Origin: SGZJ01 sp949372955
GTDB taxonomy: Bacteria; Bacteroidota; Bacteroidia; Flavobacteriales; Flavobacteriaceae
Assembly: GCA_949372955.1 (NCBI GenBank)
Contig: CASIAX010000026.1
Span: 1 to 64,000, forward strand
Reading direction: 5' to 3'
Length of the DNA stretch: 64,000 bases
In this document: positions 35,879 to 44,602 of the stretch, in pieces
How the letters are laid out: each line of letters begins with the position of its first letter
Numbering within the stretch: position 1 is the first letter of the stretch
Program-made: the position numbers and the translations under genes
The notes under the pieces: generated by a model
Database searches by the model: none
The model's input: only the letters and a program-made list of their open reading frames with translations
What the model was told of the DNA's origin: nothing

Positions 35879-36829
35879 ATGAGAGGATTAGTTTATAAAT
35901 CAACTGGAAGTTGGTATTCTGTTAAAACCCTAAATAACAAACAATTTGATTGTAGAATTAAGGGTAAATTCAGATTAGATGGTATTAAAAGTACTAACCC
36001 AATTGCGGTTGGAGATTATGTAGATTTTGAATTAGAAACAAATAGTGATGTTGAAACAGGAGTGATTCATAATATTTGTGAAAGGAAAAATTATGTTTTA
36101 AGAAAATCTGTTAACTTATCAAAGCAAACACATATTTTAGCTTCTAATATTGATGTTGTTTTTTTGATTGTAACTATCTCTGGCCCTACAACATCAACAA
36201 ATTTTATCGACAGGTTTTTACTTACTTCAAATGCATATTCAATTAATACCGTATTGTTATTTAATAAGATTGATTTATTAAATACAGAAGAAAAAAAGAT
36301 ATTAAAAAAGCTAATCAAAATATACAGTGAAATAGGCTACACCTGCTATGAAATTTCTGCTAAGGATGGATTTAATATAGACAAGGTTCAGTTTATTATG
36401 AAAGATAAAGTGAGTATGTTTGGAGGGCATTCAGGTGTAGGTAAGTCTACTTTGATAAACTCTCTTCAACCAAACTTAAATTTAAGAACCAAGAATATCT
36501 CAGTTCAACATGCACAGGGTCAACATACCACCACAAATGCTGAACTTTATGATTTAGATTTTGGGGCAAAAATTATTGATACTCCGGGAATCAGGGGCTT
36601 TGGAATAGTGGATTTTGAGAAAAGTGATGTTAAGAATTATTTCCCGGAATTTTATAAACTAATAAATCAGTGTAAATTTAATGATTGCATGCATATTAAC
36701 GAACCTAAATGTATAATTAAGAAGCTTGTCGACGATGGAAAAATCGCTCTTTCTAGATATGAAAATTACCTTCAAATTCTAGAAGATGAAAAATCTAGCT
36801 ACCGAGTTGATAATTTTGATGCTTTATGA
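35879..36829 (+). CDS. rsgA: Ribosome small subunit-dependent GTPase A
   Basis: A 316-residue circularly permuted GTPase that assists 30S maturation. An OB-fold N-terminus is followed by the permuted order G4 (LLFNKIDLL), G1 (FGGHSGVGKSTLIN), G3 (DTPGIRGFG). The C-terminal zinc finger is NQCKFNDCMHINEPKC. It has no link to aromatic synthesis but lies 54 bp after the DAHP synthase gene and is probably co-transcribed, perhaps with an extra weak promoter in that gap. dtd overlaps its stop by 4 bp. Confidence 0.96.
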   Translation: MRGLVYKSTGSWYSVKTLNNKQFDCRIKGKFRLDGIKSTNPIAVGDYVDFELETNSDVETGVIHNICERKNYVLRKSVNLSKQTHILASNIDVVFLIVTISGPTTSTNFIDRFLLTSNAYSINTVLLFNKIDLLNTEEKKILKKLIKIYSEIGYTCYEISAKDGFNIDKVQFIMKDKVSMFGGHSGVGKSTLINSLQPNLNLRTKNISVQHAQGQHTTTNAELYDLDFGAKIIDTPGIRGFGIVDFEKSDVKNYFPEFYKLINQCKFNDCMHINEPKCIIKKLVDDGKIALSRYENYLQILEDEKSSYRVDNFDAL

Positions 36830-37272
36830 AAGCTGTTATTCAAAGAGTTCAAAAAGCTGATGTTACAGTAAATGGTGAACTAGTTTCTTCGATTCAAAAT
36901 GGTATGCTTATATTTTTGGGTATAGCGGAAAATGACTCAGAATTGGATATACAATGGCTCATAAATAAAATAGTAAAACTTAGAATGTTTAATGAATTTG
37001 ATGATAATATTAACGATATAAATGGAGAGATTTTACTGATTAGTCAATTTACCCTGCAGGCAAATGTTTTAAAAGGAAATAGACCTAGTTTTATTAAAGC
37101 TGCTAAGCCTGAAATTGCAAAGCCAATCTATCATATATTTGAAAGTGAACTTAATAAAAAATTAAATAAAGAATTGAAATCTGGAGTATTTGGTGCTGAT
37201 ATGTTAGTGCACCTTTCCAACGACGGTCCAGTAACAATATTATATGATTCTATTTTGAAAATAAAGAGATAA
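36826..37272 (+). CDS. dtd: D-aminoacyl-tRNA deacylase
   Basis: A 148-residue homodimeric proofreading enzyme that removes D-amino acids (and Gly mischarged on tRNA-Ala) from tRNA. The two signature motifs are SQFTLQANVLKGNRPSF and the C-terminal GVFGADMLVHLSNDGPVT, with its cross-subunit Gly-Pro equivalents. MKAVIQRVQKADVTVNG is the standard N-terminus. It overlaps rsgA by 4 bp and precedes the MazG-like gene by 3 bp. Confidence 0.96.
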   Translation: MKAVIQRVQKADVTVNGELVSSIQNGMLIFLGIAENDSELDIQWLINKIVKLRMFNEFDDNINDINGEILLISQFTLQANVLKGNRPSFIKAAKPEIAKPIYHIFESELNKKLNKELKSGVFGADMLVHLSNDGPVTILYDSILKIKR

Positions 37273-37275
37273 ATT

Positions 37276-37602
37276 ATGGATATAAAAAACTTACAAAGTC
37301 AAGTTGATAAATGGATAAATAACCACGGAGTTAGGTATTTTAATGAATTAACAAATATGGCACAACTCACAGAAGAAGTTGGTGAAGTCGCAAGAATAAT
37401 CTCCAGGAGGTACGGGGAGCAAAGCGAAAAAGAATCCGACAAAAACTTAGATTTAGGAGAAGAACTTGCTGATGTAATGTTTGTAGTTTTATGTTTGGCT
37501 AACCAAACAGGTGTAGACCTTCAAAAATCTTTTGACTCTAAAATGGCATTAAAAGCAAATAGAGACCATGATAGACACCATAATAACGATAAGTTAATTT
37601 AA
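37276..37602 (+). CDS. MazG-like nucleotide pyrophosphohydrolase
   Basis: A 108-residue all-alpha NTP-pyrophosphatase. The Mg2+-binding ExxE...ExxD pattern is visible in LTEEVGEVARII and LGEELADVMFVVLCLANQ. Members remove non-canonical or excess NTPs; the substrate is not predictable here. It is coupled to dtd and abuts aroA, whose ATG overlaps its stop codon by one base. Confidence 0.88.
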   Translation: MDIKNLQSQVDKWINNHGVRYFNELTNMAQLTEEVGEVARIISRRYGEQSEKESDKNLDLGEELADVMFVVLCLANQTGVDLQKSFDSKMALKANRDHDRHHNNDKLI

Positions 37603-38828
37603 TGAGTTTATTACTTCAAAAATCAAGTATTTTAAGCGGCACAGTGTTGTCTATTTCGGGATCTAAAAGTGAATCCAATAGACTACTAATTCTAAAAGAA
37701 CTATACCCTAACATAGATATTGTAAACCTTTCTTCTTCTGATGATACCAACGTCTTATGCGAGGCTTTAAGCACTCAATCAGCTACAATTGACATTCATC
37801 ATGCTGGTACTGCAATGCGGTTTCTCTCTGCATTTTTTGCGGCTTTTAAATCTAAAGAGGTAATTCTCACAGGCTCAAGTAGAATGCAACATCGTCCGAT
37901 TGAAATTTTAGTAAACGCTTTAAAAAGTCTAGGAGCTGATATAGAATATTTAGATAAGACTGGGTATCCCCCTCTAAAGATTAAGGGTAAAGAATTGCAA
38001 ATTAGTAAAGTTAGTTTAGATTCAAACGTTAGTAGCCAGTATATAACAGCTTTATTATTAATTGGTGGTTCTTTGAAAAATGGTTTAGAAATTAATTTAA
38101 AAGGGAAAATCACTTCAAAACCCTACTTATTAATGACTTTGTCATTACTAAACGAAATTGATATTAATTATACTTTTAAGAAGAATATTATCAAAATAGA
38201 TAAGTTTAATAGTTCGTATTTAAACAAAACTTTTCAAGTCGAGTCAGATTGGTCCTCTGCTTCCTATTATTACAGTTTTATTGCACTCTCAAAAATTAAT
38301 ACTGAAATTACACTCAAGACTTTTAAAAAAAGTAGCCTGCAAGGGGACTCTATTCTTTCTAAATTATTTATTGAATTTGGAGTAGAAACAGTTTTTATTG
38401 ATAATTCAATAACTTTAAAAAAAATAACCAACTCTACACCATCTATTAATTTTGATTTAGTATCATCGCCAGATTTGGCCCAAACTATAGCTGTAACATG
38501 TCTAGGCTTAAAAGTTGATTGTGTATTAACTGGTTTAAAAACTTTATTAATAAAAGAAACAAATAGACTTCTGGCTTTAAAAAACGAAATCAAGAAACTT
38601 GGAACTAAAGTTACTATCACAGACGATTCTCTATCATTCTCTATTCCAAATAAAATAATTGACAATGTTTCTATTGATACTTATCAAGATCATAGAATGG
38701 CTATGTCTTTTGCTCCTTTGTCGCTTTTGACAAATATATCTATTAATAACCCAGATGTTGTTTCTAAGTCCTATCCAAACTTCTGGAATGACCTTGAGAA
38801 AATAGGAGTAAAAATAAATAAACCTTGA
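37602..38828 (+). CDS. aroA: 3-phosphoshikimate 1-carboxyvinyltransferase (EPSP synthase)
   Basis: 408 residues. SGSKSESNRLLIL binds shikimate-3-phosphate/PEP; HHAGTAMRFLSAFF, LTGSSRMQHRPIEILVNAL and the late KETNRLLALKNEIKKLG and YQDHRMAMSFAPLSL complete the active site. It produces EPSP, the precursor of chorismate. The LTGSSRMQ version of the PEP-site loop is as in other Bacteroidota and less Gly-rich than in E. coli. It is the last gene of the aromatic operon. The first base of its ATG is the last base of the MazG-like stop. Confidence 0.93.
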   Translation: MSLLLQKSSILSGTVLSISGSKSESNRLLILKELYPNIDIVNLSSSDDTNVLCEALSTQSATIDIHHAGTAMRFLSAFFAAFKSKEVILTGSSRMQHRPIEILVNALKSLGADIEYLDKTGYPPLKIKGKELQISKVSLDSNVSSQYITALLLIGGSLKNGLEINLKGKITSKPYLLMTLSLLNEIDINYTFKKNIIKIDKFNSSYLNKTFQVESDWSSASYYYSFIALSKINTEITLKTFKKSSLQGDSILSKLFIEFGVETVFIDNSITLKKITNSTPSINFDLVSSPDLAQTIAVTCLGLKVDCVLTGLKTLLIKETNRLLALKNEIKKLGTKVTITDDSLSFSIPNKIIDNVSIDTYQDHRMAMSFAPLSLLTNISINNPDVVSKSYPNFWNDLEKIGVKINKP

Positions 38829-38833
38829 TTTAC

Positions 38834-38865
38834 TTGACTTTGCCTATTGCCAGATTGTATATTTG
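38834..38865 (+). promoter_or_regulatory. Probable promoter of queA-rlmN
   Basis: TTG (38834-38836), a 21-bp spacer and TATATTTG (38858-38865) fit the Bacteroidota promoter pattern. The queA ATG at 38888 is 22 bp further on. Confidence 0.6.
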
Positions 38866-38887
38866 CCAACTATAAAATATACATAAC

Positions 38888-39937
38888 ATGAAACTATCCC
38901 ACTTTCTATTTGAATTACCTCAAGATCGATTAGCTGAATATCCAGCTGAAAACAGAGATGAATCAAAGTTGATGGTTCTTAACAGAAAAGAACAAACCAT
39001 AGAACATAAATCATTTAAAGATATCATTGATTATTTTGATGAAGAGGATGTAATGGTTTTAAATAATACGAAGGTTTTTCCAGCTAGATTATATGGAAAT
39101 AAAGAAAAAACTGGTGCAAGAATTGAAGTATTTCTTCTTAGAGAACTAAACTCGGAACAAAGATTATGGGATGTATTAGTTGACCCGGCTAGAAAGATTA
39201 GAATTGGAAACAAACTATACTTTGGAGATGATGATACTTTAGTAGCTGAGGTAATAGATAACACAACTTCAAGAGGTAGAACTTTAAGATTTTTATTTGA
39301 TGGTGGTTACGATGAATTCAGAACTAAACTTACTGAATTAGGCCAGACTCCATTACCGAAGTATATTAATAGAGAAGTTGAAGCGGAGGATAAAGAAAGA
39401 TATCAAACAATATTTGCTAAAAATGAAGGAGCTGTTGCAGCACCAACTGCAGGTTTACACTTTTCTAGACATTTATTAAAACGTTTAGAAATTAAAGGTA
39501 TTAATTTTGCTGAAATCACTTTACATGTTGGTCTGGGTACTTTTAACCCGGTAGAAGTAGAGGATTTATCCAAGCACAAAATGGACAGCGAAGAGATTGA
39601 TGTTGATATAAATGCAACTACAATAATTAATAAAGCTTTAAAAGAAAAAAGAAGAATCTGTGCTATAGGAACTACTTCAATGAGAGCAATTGAAAGCTCA
39701 GTATCATCAAGTGGAACCTTAAATGAATATACTGGATGGACTAATAAATTTATTTTTCCACCATATGAGTTTAGTATAGCAAACTGTATGGTTACGAATT
39801 TTCATATGCCAAAATCAACTTTAATGATGATGACATCTGCCTTTGCAGGTCATGATTTTATGTTACGAGCATATGAAGAAGCCATTAAAAAGAAATATAA
39901 TTTCTTTAGTTATGGTGATGCAATGCTGATTATATAA
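38888..39937 (+). CDS. queA: S-adenosylmethionine:tRNA ribosyltransferase-isomerase
   Basis: A 349-residue enzyme that adds the cyclopentenediol moiety of SAM to preQ1 at the tRNA wobble position. MKLSHFLFELPQDRLAEYPAENRD, NNTKVFPARLYG, AAPTAGLHFSR, EITLHVGLGTFNPV and GTTSMRAIESS are conserved in order. NFHMPKSTLMMMTSAFAG closes the protein. It is followed by rlmN after 2 bp; both modify RNA. Other queuosine genes are not in the window. Confidence 0.97.
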   Translation: MKLSHFLFELPQDRLAEYPAENRDESKLMVLNRKEQTIEHKSFKDIIDYFDEEDVMVLNNTKVFPARLYGNKEKTGARIEVFLLRELNSEQRLWDVLVDPARKIRIGNKLYFGDDDTLVAEVIDNTTSRGRTLRFLFDGGYDEFRTKLTELGQTPLPKYINREVEAEDKERYQTIFAKNEGAVAAPTAGLHFSRHLLKRLEIKGINFAEITLHVGLGTFNPVEVEDLSKHKMDSEEIDVDINATTIINKALKEKRRICAIGTTSMRAIESSVSSSGTLNEYTGWTNKFIFPPYEFSIANCMVTNFHMPKSTLMMMTSAFAGHDFMLRAYEEAIKKKYNFFSYGDAMLII

Positions 39938-39939
39938 CC

Positions 39940-40977
39940 ATGATTAAAAAAGACATTCGATCACTTTCCCTTGAAGATCTTAGGACTTTTTTTTTAGATA
40001 AAGGTTTTCAAGCATTTAGAGGTAATCAGGTCTATGAATGGTTGTGGAAAAAATCCCTGAAAGATATTGATCAAATGACAAATATCTCTAAAGACATTAG
40101 AGATATCCTCAAGTCTGAATTTGTGATTAATTATATTGAGATTGAATCGGTTCAAAAAAGCTCTGACGGAACCGTTAAAAATGCAATTAAGTTACATGAT
40201 GGTTTAACCGTAGAGTCTGTTTTAATCCCTACAAAAACAAGAATGACCGCTTGTATATCCTCTCAAGTTGGGTGTAGTTTAAATTGTAAATTCTGTGCAA
40301 CTGCAAGGCTTAAAAGAATGAGGAATTTAAATCCTGATGAGATCTATGATCAGGTAGTAACTATTAATAGTCAATGTTTAGAATTTCACAACAAGCCTTT
40401 AACAAACATTGTATTTATGGGAATGGGAGAGCCATTAATGAATTACAATAATGTACTTAAAGCAATCGAAAAAATAACATCCCCTACCGGCTTAGGAATG
40501 TCTCCAAAAAGAATCGTTGTTTCGACATCTGGAGTTCCCAAATTGATAAAAAAAATGGCAGATGATAATGTGAAATTTAAGTTAGCAGTATCTCTTCATA
40601 GTGCTATTGACAAAACTAGGACCTCAATTATGCCTTTTAACGAGAAATTTACTTTAACTGAACTTAGAAACTCACTTATATATTGGTATGAAAAGACCAA
40701 AAATAGAATTACCTATGAATATGTAGTTTGGGAAGGCATAAACGATAAAATTGAAGATATAAACGCATTAGTAGAGTTTTGTAAATTCGCTCCAAGTAAA
40801 GTGAATTTAATTCAATATAACTCAATCGATGATCCTGATTTTATACAGGCCAAAAATTCTGCTATTGATTTATATATGGACATTCTAGAGAAAAACAAGA
40901 TAACTGTTACTTTTCGAAGATCTAGGGGTAAGGATATAGATGCAGCTTGTGGTCAGTTGGCCAATAAAAGTCAGTAA
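39940..40977 (+). CDS. rlmN: 23S rRNA/tRNA adenine-C2 methyltransferase (radical SAM)
   Basis: A 345-residue dual-specificity methyltransferase. The radical SAM cluster motif CX3CX2C is GCSLNCKFC, followed by IVFMGMGEPLMNYNNV. The catalytic cysteines are in MTACISSQ and, near the C-terminus, DAACGQLANK. It methylates A2503 of 23S rRNA and A37 of some tRNAs (family knowledge). Normal length; a convergent unit follows. Confidence 0.96.
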   Translation: MIKKDIRSLSLEDLRTFFLDKGFQAFRGNQVYEWLWKKSLKDIDQMTNISKDIRDILKSEFVINYIEIESVQKSSDGTVKNAIKLHDGLTVESVLIPTKTRMTACISSQVGCSLNCKFCATARLKRMRNLNPDEIYDQVVTINSQCLEFHNKPLTNIVFMGMGEPLMNYNNVLKAIEKITSPTGLGMSPKRIVVSTSGVPKLIKKMADDNVKFKLAVSLHSAIDKTRTSIMPFNEKFTLTELRNSLIYWYEKTKNRITYEYVVWEGINDKIEDINALVEFCKFAPSKVNLIQYNSIDDPDFIQAKNSAIDLYMDILEKNKITVTFRRSRGKDIDAACGQLANKSQ

Positions 40978-40994
40978 ATAAAATTTTAATAAGA

Positions 40995-41156
40995 TTAATT
41001 ATTTCTGTTTTTCCACATATCAAACAAAGAAGAGGCAAGTAAGAATATTCCAATTAACATTAATGGAACTAACAAATAAGAAGCTAGTGGAAAATACATA
41101 TCAACTCCGATTGTTCCAAAAACTATTATAAGTCCAGCAAAATTTTTCTTATCCAC
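40995..41156 (-). CDS. Small two-helix membrane protein of unknown function (53 residues, GTG start)
   Basis: The minus strand has an open frame from a TAG near 41200 to a TAA at 40995-40997. Within it a GTG at 41156 starts MDKKNFAGLIIVFGTIG, followed by a second hydrophobic segment (YLLVPLMLIGIFLLASSLF) and the charged end DMWKNRNN. Two membrane helices with Lys-rich ends look like a genuine small membrane protein rather than random AT-rich sequence. The only ATG lies mid-protein. I do not recognise the family; it could also be the degenerate tail of a longer gene. It sits downstream of the T9SS protein gene's terminator and convergent to rlmN. Confidence 0.5.
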   Translation of the reverse strand: MDKKNFAGLIIVFGTIGVDMYFPLASYLLVPLMLIGIFLLASSLFDMWKNRNN

Positions 41157-41200
41157 AGTGCCAAGATATTTAAATATGGTTAGACTTAAAAAGAAACACT

Positions 41201-41239
41201 AAAAAAAAGCACCTTAAAATAGATTAAGGTGCTTTTTTT
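41201..41239. terminator. Bidirectional intrinsic terminator after the T9SS cargo gene
   Basis: The 9-bp stem GCACCTTAA (41209-41217) / TTAAGGTGC (41224-41232), with loop AATAGA, is flanked by eight A and seven T. It ends leftward transcription from the gene at 42470 and could also stop rightward readthrough from rlmN. Confidence 0.9.
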
Positions 41240-41258
41240 AGGTTATTTAATTGTGTAA

Positions 41259-42470
41259 TTATCTAACGATTAGTTTAGATGTTTTACTTTGACCTTCAAC
41301 AGTTACTTTAATAAGGTACATTCCTGCACTTAATGAACTAACCTCTAAAGTATCAGCACTTAATGATGTATTGATTAACCTCTTTCCAGTGATATCAAAT
41401 ACCTCAACATACTTAACTCCATTTATAGGTGTTTGTATTGTTACAAAGTTACCATTAACTGGGTTAGGATAAATATTCATATCTAGTGATTGAGCATCGT
41501 TTAATCCTAAAGTTCCCTCTACAACAAATGAATCCATTTGCAGTACGAAAGCATCAGCAGTTACATAGTGTATTCCAACTCTTATAGTTTGACCATCATA
41601 TGCACTTAAATCGTACTCATACTGAGTCCATTCTGTTGGAGCTTCTTCATATGAACCAGCTGAAATTACTGTAAAATCTGCAGGGTCTGTACTACTTCCA
41701 ATAGCTATTTGAAATCTTTCTAATCCCCATTGATCAGTAAGTGATTTAGCCCAAAAGCTAAGTGATGGAGAACTAACTCCACTAATTGTAAATTCAGGAC
41801 CTATCATCCAATCATCATTTAAAGTACTAGTTGCCGCAAAGAAATGTAAGCCTTGATTTCCCTCATAAGAACTATAACCATTAATATCTGCACCCCCTAC
41901 TGATGTTGCTTCATTATTATTCCAGATAATTCCAGATCCAAAATATGCTTCATTTGTAAAATCTACATCATTGGCTCCATAAACAGCACTACCATCATTG
42001 TCTATTGCTGTCCAGCCTTCAATATTGTCAATTGCAAATGGTGTATGGCATTCAAAGTTGTCTCTCCAAACAATTGGTAATTCATATTCGTCGGGACAAT
42101 CGGCTCCACCTCCTCCAGCTGTTGTTTGCCATGGGTCAGGACCATCTCCATTTGCTGGATTATCTGTCCATTCACTAACTGTTCCATCAGAGCATACAGA
42201 CCTAATTGTAAAGTAATATAAAGTTGATGACTCTAGTCCCGTTAGGGTAGCTGGAAATTCATTAAATGTAAATGTACTTGCAGTACCATCACCAGGAGTA
42301 AAAGAACTCCCTAAATTATACTCAACTTCATAAGAAGCGACTGTTGAGAAGTTAGTTCCATCAAAGTTTGCACCGTCACTAGTCATATTCCATTCAGAAA
42401 TGTCTGGTTGGGGACATTGACTAAATGCAAAAGTTGATATTAATAATAATAAAAATGTAATTTTTTTCAT
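41259..42470 (-). CDS. Secreted T9SS cargo protein with fibronectin type III and choice-of-anchor J-like domains
   Basis: 403 residues. The signal peptide is MKKITFLLLLISTFAFSQ. Residues about 20-115 form a fibronectin III-like fold (ATLTGLESSTLYYFTIRSVCSDG). Residues about 130-320 resemble a MAM/choice-of-anchor J jelly roll (FECHTPFAIDNIEGWTAID, LHFFAATSTLNDDWMIGPEF, IRVGIHYVTADAFVLQMDSF). The last ~75 residues are a type A sorting domain (MNIYPNPVNGNFVTI, YVEVFDITGKRLI, GMYLIKVTVEGQSKTSKLIV). It is therefore exported by the Sec system, then by the type IX system to the surface. Binding or adhesion is likely; no catalytic domain is seen. Confidence 0.92.
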   Translation of the reverse strand: MKKITFLLLLISTFAFSQCPQPDISEWNMTSDGANFDGTNFSTVASYEVEYNLGSSFTPGDGTASTFTFNEFPATLTGLESSTLYYFTIRSVCSDGTVSEWTDNPANGDGPDPWQTTAGGGGADCPDEYELPIVWRDNFECHTPFAIDNIEGWTAIDNDGSAVYGANDVDFTNEAYFGSGIIWNNNEATSVGGADINGYSSYEGNQGLHFFAATSTLNDDWMIGPEFTISGVSSPSLSFWAKSLTDQWGLERFQIAIGSSTDPADFTVISAGSYEEAPTEWTQYEYDLSAYDGQTIRVGIHYVTADAFVLQMDSFVVEGTLGLNDAQSLDMNIYPNPVNGNFVTIQTPINGVKYVEVFDITGKRLINTSLSADTLEVSSLSAGMYLIKVTVEGQSKTSKLIVR

Positions 42471-42500
42471 AACTATTTGATTATTCGTTGATTATATAAA

Positions 42501-42508
42501 CAAAAATA
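42501..42508 (-). promoter_or_regulatory. Probable -7 promoter element of the T9SS cargo gene
   Basis: TATTTTTG on the minus strand fits TAnnTTTG and lies 30 bp before the ATG at 42470. No -33 TTG is visible. Confidence 0.4.
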
Positions 42509-42649
42509 ATAAAAAAATTATAATTATAAATTTAATTATTAATTTTTAGCCTGTAATAATTAGTTATAATCTTTTAATTATTGTTTTAGTAATTTTAATT
42601 AGTATTAATTTTAAAGGATATATCTTATATTTATTAAAAATTAAAAAAA

Positions 42650-44602
42650 GTGATTTCAAAGTCCACAATTGATAAAGTTTTTGAATCTTCCAGAGTAGAG
42701 GAAGTCATTGGAGACTTTGTACAATTAAAAAAATCTGGTTCTAATTTTAAAGGGCTAAGTCCTTTTAGCGAAGAAAGAACCCCGAGTTTTATGGTCTCAC
42801 CAGTAAAACAAATATGGAAAGATTTTTCTAGTGGAAAAGGTGGTACTGCGATTACTTTTTTAATGGAACACGAGCACTTCACATATCCTGAAGCAATAAA
42901 ATATTTAGCAAATAAATATAATATTGAAATTGAAGAAACTGAGCAGACAGATGAGCAAAAAATAGAATCAGATGAAAAAGAGAGCTTATTCTTAGTAAGT
43001 GAGTATGCAAATAAATTTTTTCAAAAGACTCTCAAAGAAACTGATGAAGGCAAGTCTATTGGTTTGAGTTATTTTAAAGAAAGAGGATTTAGTGAAAAGA
43101 TCATTAATACATTTCAGCTGGGTTATTGTAAAGATGAGTGGACTAGTTTTACTGACCAGGCTATTAAAGATAGTTATAAGATTGAATTTTTAGAAAAATC
43201 TGGTTTAACAATAGTTAAAGAGGATAAGAAATTTGATAGATTTAAGGGAAGAGTCATCTTTCCTATATTAAGTATGTCAGGCAGAGTTTTAGGCTTTGGA
43301 GGAAGGACTTTAAAGTCTTCTAAATCTACTGCTAAATATCTTAACTCTCCAGAGAGTAAGATTTATTATAAAAGTAAAATATTATACGGTCTCTATCATG
43401 CTAAACAAGAAATTGCAAAGCAAGACAACTGTTTTTTAGTTGAGGGCTACACGGATGTAATGAGGATGTATGAAAGAGGTATTCATAATGTAGTTTCTTC
43501 TTCAGGAACGGCCTTGAGCTCAGATCAAATAAGACTTATTAACAGACTTACAAATAATATAACTGTTGTTTTTGATGGCGATTCAGCTGGTTTAAATGCT
43601 GCTTTTAGAGGTATAGATATAATATTAGAGCAGGGGATGAATGTTAAAATCTGTAATTTACCTGAGGGAGAAGATCCAGATAGCTTTGCGAAAGACAAAA
43701 ATTTTGACGAGCTATCCTCTTATTTTTCAGAAAACTCAAAAGATTTTATTACTTACAAGGCTTCATTACTAATAGAAGGTGCTAAAAATGATCCAATAAA
43801 AAAAGCAGAAACTATTAGAGATATGGTTGCTAGTATTTCAAAAATCAGCGATCAAATTAAAAAAGAAATCTACATCAAGGAATGTTCATCTATAATGGAT
43901 ATAAGTGAGGAGGTCCTTTACAGCACATTAGCTCAGATTTCAAAAAAACAAATTTCTAATTCAGCTAAATCTACTTTAAAACCAAATGATTCATTTACTG
44001 TAGTTAAAAATACAAATCAAAAGAAGAGTATAAATGTTTTATATGAGTTAGAGAGAAAAATTATTGAAATATTAATTTTATATGGTGATAAGACTGAAGA
44101 TTTTGAAGATTTATTATTAAAAGAAAATGAAGCTGGAGAATTAATATTAGAACCAGTTGTTAAAACAACTAAAGTTTTCGAAAAAATATATTTAGATCTT
44201 CAAGAAGATGAGATGGAGTTTTCTAATGATGATTTTAAAAACATATATTATATTATAATTGAAAATTTAAACAAAGGGTCAAATATTACAGTTGATATGT
44301 TCTCTAACAAAGTCCCGGTTAATATCGAGTTAGAAATAACAAATATATTAATGGGCGAAGAAAAATACAGACTACATGATTGGCAGAGAAATAATATATT
44401 CCCGAAAGATAAATCTAAAACTATAGCTCAGCTAGTTAATGATACAATCTTAAATTTAAGGTGTTTTTTAATCGATCAAAAAGTTAACGAATTTAAAAAT
44501 AAAACTTTAGATAGTATTGATAACAAATCTATATTAGATGAGGTGTTAAATTATTCTAATCTAAAGATGCTTCTTTCTAGGAAATTAAAAAGAGTTATTT
44601 AA
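42650..44602 (+). CDS. dnaG: DNA primase lacking the zinc-ligand residues
   Basis: 650 residues starting at GTG 42650, which gives the expected MISKSTIDKVFESSRVEEVIG. The N-terminal zinc-ribbon fold is recognisable, but the ligands are replaced: the CPFH pair is S37/S40 (GLSPFSEERTPSF) and the CFGC pair is D58/S61 (WKDFSSGKGG). The catalytic TOPRIM centre is intact (EGYTDV 265-270, DGDSAG 309-314), as is FPILSMSGRVLGFGGR. It makes RNA primers at the replication fork. The substitution is clean and in frame, so it reflects zinc-independent folding, not decay; I recall the same in other Flavobacteriia. The last 4 bp overlap convergent nadE. Confidence 0.94.
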   Translation: MISKSTIDKVFESSRVEEVIGDFVQLKKSGSNFKGLSPFSEERTPSFMVSPVKQIWKDFSSGKGGTAITFLMEHEHFTYPEAIKYLANKYNIEIEETEQTDEQKIESDEKESLFLVSEYANKFFQKTLKETDEGKSIGLSYFKERGFSEKIINTFQLGYCKDEWTSFTDQAIKDSYKIEFLEKSGLTIVKEDKKFDRFKGRVIFPILSMSGRVLGFGGRTLKSSKSTAKYLNSPESKIYYKSKILYGLYHAKQEIAKQDNCFLVEGYTDVMRMYERGIHNVVSSSGTALSSDQIRLINRLTNNITVVFDGDSAGLNAAFRGIDIILEQGMNVKICNLPEGEDPDSFAKDKNFDELSSYFSENSKDFITYKASLLIEGAKNDPIKKAETIRDMVASISKISDQIKKEIYIKECSSIMDISEEVLYSTLAQISKKQISNSAKSTLKPNDSFTVVKNTNQKKSINVLYELERKIIEILILYGDKTEDFEDLLLKENEAGELILEPVVKTTKVFEKIYLDLQEDEMEFSNDDFKNIYYIIIENLNKGSNITVDMFSNKVPVNIELEITNILMGEEKYRLHDWQRNNIFPKDKSKTIAQLVNDTILNLRCFLIDQKVNEFKNKTLDSIDNKSILDEVLNYSNLKMLLSRKLKRVI

